Below, piece by piece: positions 1-12,528 of a DNA stretch of 64,000 bases. How positions within the stretch are numbered: the stretch's first letter is position 1; every line of letters starts with the position of its first letter. This DNA comes from Pardosa pseudoannulata. Lineage: Eukaryota; Arthropoda; Arachnida; Araneae; Lycosidae. The translations under genes were made by a program, and so were the position numbers. The notes under the pieces are model-generated. The model was not told the DNA's origin. It saw only the letters and a list, made by a program, of their open reading frames with translations, and made no database searches. The stretch lies in contig CM063504.1 of assembly GCA_032207245.1 (NCBI GenBank), positions 20,413,426 through 20,477,425 of the forward strand, given 5' to 3'.

Positions 1-3000
1 ACCTTAAACATAAAATTTCAATCTATCCAGAAATTATAAATTCTACTAAGCTATGCTTTGTAAAAAATGAAAATGAGGTTGAAATGAGACCAAGACCTAA
101 TAGGACAGAACTGTAATACTATATCTTTCCTTCCATACATATTTACAAAGACCATTTAAATTTCTAATAAAATTTTCAAATCTTTTATATATCATTTAAG
201 AATATTTTATATTACAAGTAAAATATTTTAATAATTAAAAAAAAATGTGATTTAGGAATATAAGATTTTTGTAACAAGTTTGTTTATATTATTTAAATTG
301 AATACTATTTACAATATTTTTAATCAAATACTTTAATTATTTACCATTAATTTTTTTTTCTGATTATTGCTGAATATTTATATAATAGGTTAATTATGAA
401 ATAAGTTTTGTTGGGATGATTTGCATACATGAAACTCCTTGACAATTCATAAAAACCTAGACTTTTGACAACTGTAAGATATTTGTTACACCATGCAAGA
501 GGTAGTATACACTCAATTTTGTCATCTTTGAGTTTTTTTTTTTTTTTTTTTTTACCTACTTCTGTTTTCATACCGAAATTGATCTCTCAGAGAGTGAACT
601 TTTCTACTCAAAAATTCCACAGAGCATTAAGGTCACTTGAGCTCAAAGCCCCAGAATTGAAGACTAATAAATTAAACACTAAAATAATTTATGCTTACAT
701 AAAATACTGAAAAACACAAGAGCACCTTATTACATACAGTATTAATATAAAAAAGTTTTAAATTTTAAAATAGAGCTAATCATCTGGCTTGAAATCTTCA
801 CTAATTCCCATTAGAGACTATTCATAAAGAATTTTCAACATGGGCACTTAATCTAATTCTTTTAACCAATATACAGTGATAATAGATTGTTAATGCAAAT
901 GCAACATAAAGTATAATATACTTAAACTGAATATGATCATTCCAGTGTTGAATAAAACTATGTGACGAGTTTGCTGATTTATAATAGAATATTAGCTAGC
1001 ATTTTAACTAATGTAAAAATTCATATTATCAAATATGGTAAATGAGTGAAGTAGAATTAAAAATTCTAAGAAAATGTGAACAGCTGACACCTGTTTGGAA
1101 ATATCACATTGGGAATTATACTTCAAGTATTACATTCCTGATTAATTCAATTATAATTCTTATAGTAATTCTTTAAAATAAATTAGTTAATTAAAAAAGT
1201 TATATACTTAGTGTTAAAAAGAAGTTATACCTCAAGAAAATTAAAATTTTTGAAAAAAAGTTACATGGCAGTTTTAACTTTCAACTGCTTACTATAATAG
1301 ACTTTAACAGTAGATATGTTATCTTCAATAAATCTGAAAACATACTAGAATTACTAATAATGCACAGATAAATAAACAATTTTATTAAAATAAAAATGTT
1401 TCAGTAATCGAACTTTATTTACAAAAACATATTAGACACTAACTGATATTTTTAGATGCAATTATGAAGTAATTGGTTAGCAATGGTGGAGAAATTTTGA
1501 AAAAGAAAAATGTAAATAAACAAAATTTTGAATCTCTCAACTTTACACTAAAAAGAAAAATCATGCGTGCGCACAATTCGAAAAAGCATGGTAAATCTGG
1601 TATCTCAGCCAATCAGAGTAAGCGTTACAACTTCTAAACATTAGGTCTGTCCTACCCATAGTTGAATCTAATGGAGATTGTATTTATTTAAAAAAATCTT
1701 GTTTATATATGTAAACTTATAAAGTGTTATTATCCACTTAATAACAAAATAAAGTATTGGAAAATTTTCTAATATCCTATTATATTACACCGTTTGATAA
1801 AGGGGATAATTAATTAGTATTTGTTGGACAGTCCTTTTTGAATTAGTTTTTCTGTACAATTATACTCCAACAAATTTGCTTCAGGAAAGACAGGTAGGCA
1901 TTTCTATTGTTTTATATTTTTTTCCGCTACAGTTAAATTAAAATTATGCATTCGAACATCAGGAAAGTTTGATATTTTTGAGAATATTATATTCTTGATC
2001 TGTGCAACATTAAATTGCCACCTATATCGCTGATTTCAGTTACCGATTAAAAACCTGCTTGAAAACCTACTGTGTTTAGAGTTGTATTTAAAATAGTATA
2101 TCCATATAAACTCTTTTCTGCATTCTTCATAAATCATAGAAACATTTTCTTCGTTAAAGACATAAGTTTCATGTGTTACTTCTAAAAGGTTTCTCTCTAT
2201 TGTTATTTGTTTTAAACCTAAGTTAAATTTGTGGTGTTCGTGTTTTTGTAATTTAAAGATCTTTGATGCCTCAGAAGTGCATTGACACTTTAAGAGCTTA
2301 CTTGCAAGGCACCTTTTCTCCTCCCTTTGGATATCATATTGCCTATTTCTTCATATAGGGTATAGAATAGAATGATAGCAATTCCTTCTAAAGGACACTA
2401 CAAAGCCATTCATTACTAAGTTAGTATTTGTTTAAATTATTCTTTCCACAATTTCATATTGCTATATTCTTTTTTTTCCATCAATTATATAATATTCTCT
2501 ATAGTACCATTATCTGCTATCTTATTCCTTTATATTTGATGTTACATTCTTAAAATAACACCATAAATTATTAATGATTGAGTTATTACTGAATATTTTA
2601 TACTAATTGATAATTTAATATTTATGTACAAATTTAATACTTTACTATAAAAAAAATATGTAATCACCAATCAAATATAATTTTGAACCCTTTTGGTTTC
2701 CTTTAACTTTTTCAAAAATTCTTAAATAACTATTTATAAGGTATGCTTTTACATGAAATGACACAATAGCCTAAACTATACTTTGGGGTTTGTTGCTTTT
2801 AGGCTCAGTAGATGGAAAAAAGAAAAAAAAACAAGTTTTATTAATTTCAGAGTTATGATTTTTGAAAATTTTATGAATTTTGCCTTTATTTTAACTCGAC
2901 TTGCATTGATAGAAATTGTGAGTATTTTAAAAACAAAGCATCTGACTTTTTTTGTACCAAAAATTACTCCAATTGTTGAAACATTTAATAAATTCCATAT

Positions 3001-3837
3001 GAAAGATGATCAAAATATATAAAAACATTATTATTTTATATCAAAATTTTACATTCTAATGGATTTGAGCCTGCTTGTATGTACTTATTTGCCAATAAAC
3101 TGCAGTTTCATTATTTTTCACCTATTCATTTAAAAGTTATGAATTTTTGTAATTCCATGAATTTTGAATAGTTTATCAAACTTTAAGAGGCTGTAACTTG
3201 TGAACTAGACCCATTGAATTCAAGTTTAAATCGTTATCTTTAGTTTTTTCATTGCATTTCCAATATAGTATAACAAAAGTTACTTGAAAAAAAATTATGA
3301 AAAAATTTTATAATTTAAAAGTAAGAATTTTTTATTTTAAATATATTTTACTCTCTTTCATCAACACTTATACCAAATTTTAGGTTGTTAATCCTTCATT
3401 ATCATATTTGCATAAAAAAAAATTTGTTTCAACAATTGAGTAATTTTAATAAAATAATCACATTGTGTGATGTTACAAAGCAATAAAAGCATTAAAGTGG
3501 TTTATCTGTGTTTGAAATACTTGTATTTTCATTCATGTAGATCAAGTTTAATTTTCAATGATATTATATTAGTGTGTAACTTACTATGTTTTATTATCTA
3601 ATATCTAACAATTAAAATTTTAGTAAGATAGCCAATGCTGTATACTATTGACAGGCTAAATTTTTAATTAATTCAAATTATGTAAACTTTTTAATTTAAA
3701 ATTTATATTATAACATAAATAAGTTGGTATAAAGTCAGTTAATAAATGCACAAGTTTCTGAATTCAGAGAATTTAGTAAATGTTACTAATATTTAAATGA
3801 ACAATGCTGCTGCAGTAGAATGTTTTAACAATAACAG
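1..3837. other. AT-rich non-coding stretch
   Basis: I see no gene here. The short open frames contain low-complexity runs such as poly-lysine opposite a T-tract at about 532-553 and have no recognisable domain. The stretch is CpG-poor, like most of the window. Confidence 0.6.
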
Positions 3838-3898
3838 TTTGGTTTAGTTACGTTCTACTTTTTTGTTGTATGGAGGCTTACAAGAAACTGGGACTCAA
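3838..3898 (-). repeat. Partial tRNA-derived SINE copy (3' part)
   Basis: About 60 bases align with the lower-coordinate end of the SINE at 7594-7765. Shared blocks are TTTGGTTT, a TCTACTTTTT block, a GAGG-C block and AAACTGGGA/GAGACTGGGA, in the same order and spacing. The tRNA-like head is not recognisable in this copy. It was assigned to minus because the other copy's polymerase III boxes read on minus. Confidence 0.4.
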
Positions 3899-5541
3899 GG
3901 GCTTATGGGAGACTAGGGATCTAAGAGGTAGTTTACCTAACTAAAGCTGTGCCACTATTTTGATAGCTCAGCACTTAAGTATAATAGACTAGAAAAATTT
4001 TATAAATCATTATCATAAAGAGAATTTTGATGGAATTGAAGTGAAGGCACATTTTATCGCACAGTACATGGTAAAGATAAATGTGAATGAATAGATTTCA
4101 TAGTAAAACGGCTTGCAGCTAAAGCCAACCTCTTAAGTTCAAGAAACCAGATATTGACGCCTTTTCAACTTTTCCACTGGAAAATGAAAAACTTAATATT
4201 TGTTAGTTTTTTTTCACATGAATGATAAAAAAGAAAAGATTTTAAAATCAAAATTTAACAAAGCTATAGCAGTTGGTTAGAACTGAAATATTCCAATCTT
4301 CCATCCTCCTTGATAAAGACATAGTCCAAACCAAAATATATTCTTATTGCAATATAAAAATACACTAAGTTTAGATGAGTCCTGCCTTAGTAATAGATAT
4401 ATTTTCTTTTAAGAAATAGTGGGGTATGTAGCATGTGCATATGATATGTGTAGAGGTTGACATGTATTTTTACAAAAGATTAGTTTAAAGAAGTTAGGAC
4501 TCTATCACATCTGTGGCATAAAATGTACCGTAACTTCAATTCCATCAAACTGTCTCTATGTTAGTGCTTTATAAAATATGCAGTTCTTATTTTAGTTTCT
4601 TACCCTTCATTCACCTGTAAAATCTCTATTTTTCACCTATCTCTGCAAAACAGATCTTTTGACACTTGACAGAATTAAAATGCTGTTTGTTGTTTATATA
4701 TAATAATTTCATGGATTTGTTAAAGCTCAGTTTACTTTCTTAGCCTTACTGAAACAAACATAGAAATATTTTAGCCTTTTTGTTTATCAGAAATAATTAT
4801 TTGATTTGTTGCATATAGGTTTATTGGACTTGCACAGAAGTTTCTTATCTCTAAGTAAAAAGTAATAACACATACACCAGATGACACTGGTCTATATTAA
4901 GACTAGATGGAAATTTATTACCATTTGGACTTCAAACTTTTTTTTACTAAATTTATTTGTGTAAAAAGTTATAAATCTCATTAATTAGGCTAAAAGCTGA
5001 TTCAAAATATTAATACAAAAAACTGGTCTTTGTCAAGTAATAATTGAACATTAGACTGTGAATCAGAATTTAGTTGTTTAAATCAAATAATGTTATTAAG
5101 AATGTTATGCTCAATAGTGTTATTTCTGAGAGTTCAGTAATATTTCAGCTACGTAATCTAGGTAATGAGTGCTCTAAATATCGCAGGTTGATCTTGCAAA
5201 TACTTTAGTAAGATTTATGTAAAATGGAAGCCAGTTTAAAACTAATTGTTCATAAATGTATTGACTACATTTTTTAGTAATTGGAGAAAAACAAATATAT
5301 GAATGCTTCCTGTAAAGAAAATTTAAAATATGTCATTCAATACTAGAACCATTAATTGAAATATCTACATTAATCAAAATATTTAGTTTCTGGCCAGTTA
5401 AGATATCTTACGCATTTCATGTGCAATTTGGACAACTTCTTTTTATATATTTTGTATACTTTCAACATACCAGTATTTTATGGTCAGAACAAATATCTAT
5501 ATTTTGTTTCTTCACTTAAAAGCTTTGTTAAAAACTCTTAT
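3899..5541. other. Non-coding, nothing recognised
   Basis: No domain, RNA or element boundary could be supported in this AT-rich stretch. Confidence 0.5.
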
Positions 5542-6130
5542 TTACACTGGTTCTTTAGTAGTATCTGCTTTTCTGCTTGTATGTGACTGGTATTTTTGTT
5601 TGCAAATATTATACACAGTACGTATCTCTTCAACAAGTTGTTGAAGATATTCTCTCCTAAATTTTAAACTTCTTTCATGAATTTTGTATAAATTCCATGA
5701 ATTAATCCCAGAAATATAAAATATATTCAATACATGAACTAGCCACCTCCTTGATCCTGCCTTCACAGTATATTTCTAAGCCATTTGGCAGCAATGTCAA
5801 AACCAAAATATTTTTAAGTTATAAAATATAATTTCAGGCAGTTTTTTTTGGGGGGGTGATTATTGTCAATATCAACTGTAGGATTTAGGGAGTTCAATAA
5901 TATTTTTTTACTGTGTTTTTTCTTGATAAAATGTCAATGTTATATCCTTATACTTGGGTAACAATGGATCATATAATAACATATTTAATTTTTTTTTTAC
6001 AAATTCAGGTAATTCTTTCAGATTTCATTTCAGCTAAACCAGTGTTCTTCATTTTTAACATTTTGAACTTATTCAGTGTCAGGAAAAAACTGTCTGGAGT
6101 GATATTTCTTCCTTTATTTTCAGAAGGTTC
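5542..6130 (-). pseudogene. piggyBac-type transposase remnant
   Basis: Translation on minus gives two blocks typical of the piggyBac (DDE_Tnp_1_7) transposase. At about 6060-6130 there is a GRNITPDSFF block, matching the family's GRNVTTDNFF region around a catalytic aspartate. At 5542-5766 there is SRRWLVHVLNIFYISGINSW followed by RREYLQQLVEEIR, matching the region before the Cys-rich C-terminus. Stops and frame changes separate the blocks and no intact ORF remains. The part above 6150 may belong to the same copy but is too decayed to support. TTAA target sites and terminal repeats were not located. Confidence 0.6.
5842..5856. repeat. T8-G7 homopolymer junction
   Basis: A run of eight T passes directly into a run of seven G. 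Similar T/G or C/A junctions occur at 8039-8062, 25775-25796 and 61369-61395. Confidence 0.8.
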
Positions 6131-6149
6131 TATAAAAGCAAAATGACGT

Positions 6150-7593
6150 ATTCAGAGAGAGTAAGGTTTTCATGATATTTTTCTCATGCAAATATGGAAA
6201 ACCATCGAGCATGCTTTTTGAAGTTGTAGAAATATAATGTGAACCCATTAAATTTCCAAATTGGCAATGGTAGCATTGTACCATGAGTAGACTTTAGATT
6301 CCATTTGATAGGCCTAAACCAAAAAAAAAAACTGCAGATGGGGCACTTTAAATATGCTAACCAGAGACATTTATTCATACAAAGTAACAACGGGATGGTA
6401 CTCGTAGATGAAAAAATATTTACTGTTCAAATCAATGTATATTATCAAATTGTTGCAAAGATAAATTTGCTTTGTAATACTGTTTACTGCCACCACAATA
6501 AAATTCCTCTCTATTGTGTATCTATTATCAGTAACATCTCTCTGACTGCTCCTAACCATGTAAGTTGACCATTTGACCTTGAGGTTTGTTTTGCTTACAT
6601 ATGGGAAATAAAAATAAAACTAGAAAAGAATTTCCCATTCCAGGTATCTTTGAATTGCTTGGGATTATAATGGGGTCAAAATGATCCATCCTGCAGTTCT
6701 AGTGTTAAACTCTATTACTCAACAAACATTTTGGAATCAAAATGACCCATTCTGCAGTTTAATTGATGAAGTTAGTATATATTATATTTCATACACCAGG
6801 GCATATTTAAGCATTAAGCTGAATTCAAACTCATTAAAAAAAATTGCAACGTTGCAGACATCACATGGAAAAACCTTATTTTTTAATAAGTTTTCATAAA
6901 TATAGCAAATTCTCTGAATTTTATACTTAAATTAAAATTTTCTTATAAGCTAAGATTTCAGTGTATATTTATGCTAAGGAAATAGATAGATTTTTTAAGA
7001 AATTAAAATAATTAAGGGGGAAATTACCTGATTAAAAATAATCTGGGCTGTGCACATAATATTGAAGATATGACAAAAGTTTACTTCTGCATTTTCTTCT
7101 TATAATAACCTTTTAGTTGGCAGTATACTATTAATGCACTAAATTTTATTAATAGATAACTTAAGCATTTAATAAATTATGATTGGTAACTCATCTTTAA
7201 TTCTAAATTTAGTTTTTATTTCACGTACATAGTCAAATATGTTAAAAGGGAACACAGATAACAGATATAGACAATTACATTATAATTTATTAAATTTTGA
7301 TTCCTCTTTAAAGTAATTATTGTATCATATGAAAAGAAACATGCAGAATGGACAAGTAATGGACCATATTGCAAATTAGATTAGTATGCAATAACAGATA
7401 CTGTTTCATATTATGGTTTCTTCAAATATTTGACCTTGTTTTCTACTACAGAATAATTATTATTATTGAAAATGTTTGGTTAAACCACCAATGTCATTAA
7501 AATGTAGCTGAATCCATTGCTTTTTTTTTTCAAAAAGATTTTTAGAAATTGACATTGAATTCAGATGAAGAGTGATATAAGGCTTTGACAGTA
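6150..7593. other. Mostly non-coding; possible further piggyBac debris
   Basis: Several short frames on both strands overlap at 6184-6570, but none gives a recognisable domain. The rest is AT-rich with no supported feature. Confidence 0.4.
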
Positions 7594-7765
7594 CTTTGGT
7601 TTGGTTTTGGAGCACTACGGTCTACTTTTTGCAATACGAGGGCTAGTGAGACTGGGATCTACTGCATAAAGCCGATTCCAAATGGCTATGAACATCCCTG
7701 CCATGGATGGAACGAACTCCGGATCCGAAGGCCAGCACCCTAACCATTTGGCTATCGTTCGGCTG
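7594..7765 (-). mobile_element. tRNA-derived SINE
   Basis: Read on minus from about 7765, the sequence has a polymerase III A-box-like stretch (TAGCCAAATGGTTAGG, near 7738-7753). A B-box-like GAGTTCGTTCC follows about 35 bases downstream (near 7708-7718), the arrangement of a tRNA-derived SINE head. A unique body follows, ending near 7594. It is richer in G, C and CpG than its flanks. Part of the body recurs at 3838-3898. The tRNA parent was not identified, and a true tRNA gene is unlikely because the acceptor stem is not paired. Confidence 0.6.
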
Positions 7766-8038
7766 TTTATTTTTTAAATGACTTTTGAAAATATGGCCTT
7801 ATGCAGGTTTTAGGGACTTAGTTATTTAGTTATAAGATTTTTTGATTAAACTGAACTTTTTCTCTCAGAGGTTTATATAAAACATAGTATTTGTTGTCAT
7901 GTCTGTAAAGTTGCAGATATGACCAATTTTAAAAAAAGTATTAAATATCAATGATAAACTGTTTTACATTGTTGTAACATAAATAAACCGAGGTAATGAT
8001 ATTTGTAAGGTATTTTTAAAACAGTATTGCAACAAACA

Positions 8039-8062
8039 CCCCCCCCCCCAAAAAAAAAAAAA
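8039..8062. repeat. C11-A13 homopolymer junction
   Basis: Eleven C are followed directly by thirteen A. On the opposite strand this is T13 next to G11, like the other T/G junctions of the window. Confidence 0.85.
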
Positions 8063-8418
8063 TGTAAATATTCTTATATTTTTCTGCATAGCATTATGTG
8101 TACTTGGAGTGACTCATAAAAGAACAGCTGTACATTGACAAAACATTTATTCGAATATTTTTTAATGCAATTATTCTTGATTAAACATCACTCGCGTACA
8201 AAATAAGAAACATAAAAACGATCTGTGTATTTAGCATGTCTTTCGTCAACTTTTTCTCTCACAGCCGACACGCAAATTCCCGAAACCTTGAAGAATGCTA
8301 ACAGCATCATGTAGCCTGTAAACAGCATTTGGTAGGTGCTGCCATCTATCGGGGGCGGAGTAGTAAGCTTTTCATACTACAACTGCGGCCCTTTCCTGAC
8401 ATGGGCAAGATTTCCAGG
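8063..8418. other. Unassigned CpG-bearing stretch, probably transposon-derived
   Basis: The stretch has more CpG than the host background and contains GCCATCTATCGGGGG near 8340-8355. This resembles the GCCATCTATTGG motif near 22709-22720 in the jockey-type element. No coding frame or boundary was recognised. Confidence 0.3.
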
Positions 8419-9027
8419 CACGGACGTAACTAGGTCCTTTAACGCCCGTGGCAAACAGCTGGTCTGCGCCCCTACCGCTAAATAGAGTGAAAAAAAATAT
8501 AAGCTCGCTTTTTTTTTTTCTATATCATATATTCAGAATGAACTCACAATTTTTTTAATTCTTAAAATCTCCTAGTATATTAATGCTTAATTGTTCCTCC
8601 TATTTTTACCTTATTAATACTTAAAAATGTTTTTGAACATTTTGGGGGTATTATTTTGCTGAGGAACTGAATAGTTTATTTGCAGGGATTATTCTTTTTA
8701 TTTAGACATTGAATTTTCATAAAAAATTAACGAATTTCTAAATTTAAATTTAGTTTTAATAACCTGAATAAATTAAAAATTTAAAACGAGTACCCGGATT
8801 TATATTAAGGCATATTACTAGTGTTTGGTAAACATTTTGCAAGAATCCATAATACATTTAGTCTCTAAGAGCATTTTAAAAAATTAGAAAATTCATAAAA
8901 AAAATTTAAACACATTGAATTTTATAATTAAGAAAAGTTACTTTTCAACTTAATATAGATGCGGTGCTTCTATCACTGATGCTTCCGTGGCAAATGCCAC
9001 CTTTGCCACGCCCTAGTTACGGCCTAG
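8419..9027. mobile_element. Non-autonomous hAT-type DNA transposon
   Basis: The ends form imperfect terminal inverted repeats. The left end reads CACGGACGTAACTAGG and the complement of the right end reads CTAGGCCGTAACTAGG (13 of 16 identical). Further inside, GTGGCAAA recurs in both arms. Immediately outside are 8-base direct repeats with one mismatch, TTTCCAGG at 8411-8418 and TCTCCAGG at 9028-9035, the target duplication length of hAT elements. The 609-base interior is AT-rich and has no coding capacity. Family knowledge: many hAT ends carry a GTAACTAGG-like core. The autonomous partner is not in the window. Confidence 0.75.
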
Positions 9028-9386
9028 TCTCCAGGTAACTGGATGTATATTACTGATGTTACTGAATATATATTAAAAAACAAAAGAAAACGAAAACAAA
9101 CATAACAGGGGTTAAAAAACAAATAGTAAACAAGTTTGGGGGAAAGAAAAGGCTGAAAGGAAAGTGGTTGTGCAGTCTGCAAACTGATGGTTTTACGTCC
9201 AAATTAATCAGGCCAGGATTTCATGTATTAGGTATATGTGTAGCTACTACGGTCATGGGACCATCCATGACAACGGCTTTTTAAGCATCACAGGTTACTT
9301 AGGCTTCGTTTTAGTAACGACCGAGAGATTTAGATTTAAATTAATTTTAAATCCAGGTCCTTGCTGCGTCCACTTAATGTGTCATA

Positions 9387-11340
9387 CTATTTGCGCCGCA
9401 AGCTGTATTGTCGCTTGTTTTCGTTCTGTACTTTCGAGATATTTTGGTTAACTTCTGAAGAGAAGAGTCTGCGGCTTTCAAAGAATTGTTCCTTAAGAAC
9501 AGTGTTTAGAAGGCTGACGAGTTGTAAGTCCTCTTTTAGGTGCTCCTTAACCTTTTGACGGCGGGATTTTTCTCTATATTCGTGCATATGAAGACGGGAT
9601 TATTGTGTTAAGTCAGTCGATTTGATCAGTTTGTAAAAGTAATTGTATACAAATAGGACTAATAGAAATTATTAATAAGAACGATTTTGTCATATCCATC
9701 ATGAAGGATGAACAGTGAAACATGGGGGAAGGAAGTGCTTGGTGCATATATAGACCATACCCGCACTTTGGATACTTGGTGCACTTGGTTGAAATATCGA
9801 CCATCCGTCCCCAAAAGGTTAATGCTAACAAGTAGTTCAAATTAAGTCGTTAGATTTGACCATTTGCATAGGTGGGGCAGGCAGGCCATAATTCTTATGT
9901 GTTGACTATATTCTTATCAAAATTGCTGAAACTTATTTACTAGTGAAAGTGGAACCTTTGTCAATGATTATTGTTTGCAGACTTCCAAGGGTGCAGCTTT
10001 GCAAGCGAAGCTTGGAAATCATTTTAGACATAGTTGTACTTTTACATCGGTATAGGCAGACAAATTTAGTGAAGGCGTCACTGATACATAGAATGTGTTT
10101 ATAATTTTTGTTCCGGCTTCCCATTCTTTCAGTTGTATACAATTCATGTAACACAATTTAAGAGGATTTTATCAGTTTGGGCTGATATATTGGGAATTAA
10201 TATCTGTTTTTAACGGCTGCCTCGTAAAATGGACATCACATTTAAATTTTTTTAATGACTTGTACACGATCATCAATGTTTTAGTGAGAATTATTTTTAA
10301 GAATGAAGCTTTTTTGAATTATCTTACAAATAGGATTTTGACTCTTAACGCATTGACATGGCACATGCTCGTGTCACTCCTGTGTTCAATTGTGTAATGA
10401 AAGTCCGATAAGAAGCAAAAGAAAAAAAACCTAATGAGCAATCTTAGGTGATTTAGTCACCCGAATGGAAGAATCCGTACTGTCCTTCGTGAATAACGCA
10501 AAAAAGGCCCTTTTTAAGGCCGAGAGTGGTAATACACGGTCTGAATGAAGATGATCAATTACCAATTACTAAAAGTGGAAAATATTCACGAATTTTATTT
10601 AATTGTCTGTAGTCTGTGCAAAGGCAATGGGAATAACCCCCCCCCCTTTTCTCCCACAAAACGACCGCAGGAGAGATAGAGAAACATCAGCGAATTATCC
10701 TTTATCAAGCTATTCTATAATATTATTTGGTTTTCAATAATCTTTTCATTTTTTGGTAATCATCGGGGAGCTGAACAGATGAGGAGTCGTCTGTTGGGAT
10801 TTTCATTTGTACGTCAGTATTAGTTCTGTAAGGAATGTAATTTCGTTTCAAAAATAATAATTGAGAGCGTAATAGTGGATTTGTTAGATGACTTATCTCA
10901 AATTTAGCATCATCAACAGCATTAACTAAAATAACCTATAAGGTTTCTAAATCACGGAGTAGTTTTAGTGAGTGAATCTTCAGTTGTGAAAATTGTGGGG
11001 ATACTTTGCTGAAAAACGTTGGTGCCAAGAATAAGATCCAAATTTGCAAAGCGATCGGGTAATACAAGAATATCGGAGGGAAATCTTTAGATATTAATAA
11101 TGATATCAGCTTGAAAATGGCCTAATGGTTCTTGGTCTTCCTAGTTCAACTAATGAAATATTAGTATCCTGTATTCAGTTTTGAAGTCTGTCAGAAATAC
11201 ATTTTCGTAGAAGGGTTTACTCGTTACCAGTATCAATGAAAGCAGTTAAGTTCTTTGAATAAAATGAGTTGTCTTAAAGACTAAGATTTTGACAACTTAT
11301 TGTTATCTCTGTAGGGTTATCGGTATTTTTCTGTAAGGGC
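9387..11340 (-). pseudogene. Decayed Ty3/gypsy-type pol (protease, RT, integrase)
   Basis: Fragments occur in family order along minus. A protease block with FIDTG lies at about 11226-11240, followed by a premature stop. A reverse-transcriptase piece near 10560-10680 contains CTDYRQLNKI and then TTLGLKKG. Integrase core pieces at 9860-10154 contain ILCISDAFTKFV (first catalytic D), IIIDKGSTFTS (second D) and a decayed LP--NGQ-like block. An integrase C-terminal basic segment with ENKRQYSLRRK lies at 9387-9450. Most of the RT palm and RNase H are missing, and frames change many times. The element is interrupted by the MITE at 9551-9818. LTRs were not identified. Confidence 0.7.
9551..9818. mobile_element. 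piggyBac-type MITE, copy 1 (nested in gypsy)
   Basis: A 268-base element lies between two TTAA tetramers (9547-9550 and 9819-9822). The left end reads CCTTTTGACGGCGGGAT and the complement of the right end reads CCTTTTGGGGACGGATGG, giving matching terminal repeats. TTAA target use and CC(C)TTT ends are the hallmarks of piggyBac elements. It has no coding potential. It splits the integrase region of the gypsy remnant, so it inserted after that element. Related copies lie at 24046-24328 and from 53242. Confidence 0.75.
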
Positions 11341-11480
11341 TTCACACTGGAAACTGACATGGCTAAGTTAAGAGCACTTATCCCCTTCACGCTCGGGTTA
11401 TTTTTGCAAAAATATAACTAAAAATATCGGGTTTTTTATTCTACATTTGAAATGTACTAAATATAAAAATGGGTAAAAAA

Positions 11481-11999
11481 CTAAATATTTTTTATTAGCA
11501 CGTATTTTCTATACGACATGGTTTTTTCAAAAAATGGAGTCGAAATACAATTCTTTTGGGGCAAATATAATTTTTCTTCTGGTTTATATGTAATGCTCAT
11601 AGACATTACGATAGTGAAAAAAATAAGCATCTCTGGCAGGGTTACCCACCACTGATCCTCTGCGCTTGAAGATGTCTTTGTCCCCATTCTTTGTACTTGT
11701 ACAGAAAATAAATTTGTTTGCTCTACAATTTTTCCATCTAACTCATCATCAATAAATCAATCAAAAAACTGTATCGGCTTAGTGAATGATGAAATTTGGG
11801 GATCAATTGCCGATTTTCCAATAAATTCAAATGGAGCTGAAGGGGGCGGAGCATCTGTACTTATTCTTATTTCTGCCCATTCATTTATTCCTTCGCTTTG
11901 ATTTTCTTCTTCTGTTTCCAAACAACTCGGATCTGAAGTCGAAGATCCACTATCTGAACTATCCAAGTTAAATTTCTCCAATTCACTGTCACGTTCCAT
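11481..11999 (-). pseudogene. piggyBac transposase N-terminal remnant
   Basis: The start at 11999 opens an 80-codon frame with an acidic, Ser-rich head (SSDSGSSTSD) and then PFEFIGKSAI and TKPIQFFD, the usual entry to the piggyBac catalytic region. One in-frame TGA follows near 11757. The same frame then continues with DDELDGKIVEQTN, WWVTLPEMLIFFTIVMSM and FEKTMSYRK before ending at 11481. That matches the first third of the family, so two thirds including most catalytic residues are absent. TTAA occurs at 11368-11371 and 12330-12333, but the intervening ends are only weakly inverted, so boundaries are uncertain. CGCTCGGGTT is repeated directly at 11390-11399 and 12262-12271. Confidence 0.7.
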
Positions 12000-12528
12000 T
12001 AGAATCCTTCAAAATCAAACATTTTATCAATATACATATATGCTTATAAATAATAAAAAAAAAAGCATTTTTCAGAAATTTTGGAGAAGTAAAAAATGCT
12101 CGACATAAAAACTTACAAAAGTTTTTGCAATGTTTTACATTAGTATATAACAAAGGAAACAATATCCACTAGTTCGAACAAATAAATATTCAACAGAATC
12201 TGGCCAGTGTGGATCGTTCATCTCGTGTGCAAACTACGAACAAATTGAAACCGTCGAGTAGCGCTCGGGTTGTTGCGATTTGGAACGTGTGACTTGCGCG
12301 AGCACTGCTCTTTCTAAAGCAGTAAGTGGTTAAAACATTTACTACCTTTATTATTGTGGGGGCAAATTTTGGAAATGTGATTAAAATCGCTATAACATGT
12401 ATGTCAACTATAACATGTTTTATTAGGTTTAGCGACAGCGGTGCCACTGATGACCAGCTACCTAATAGTGCTGGACATCTCTGATACAAAAGATATTTAA
12501 AGTGGAAGCTAGCATGACTTTTGCAGAA

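Noticed and set aside
11368..12333. Complete piggyBac element between two TTAA sites
   Set aside because: The sequences next to the two TTAA are only weakly inverted (CACTTA at different offsets), so the boundaries cannot be supported.
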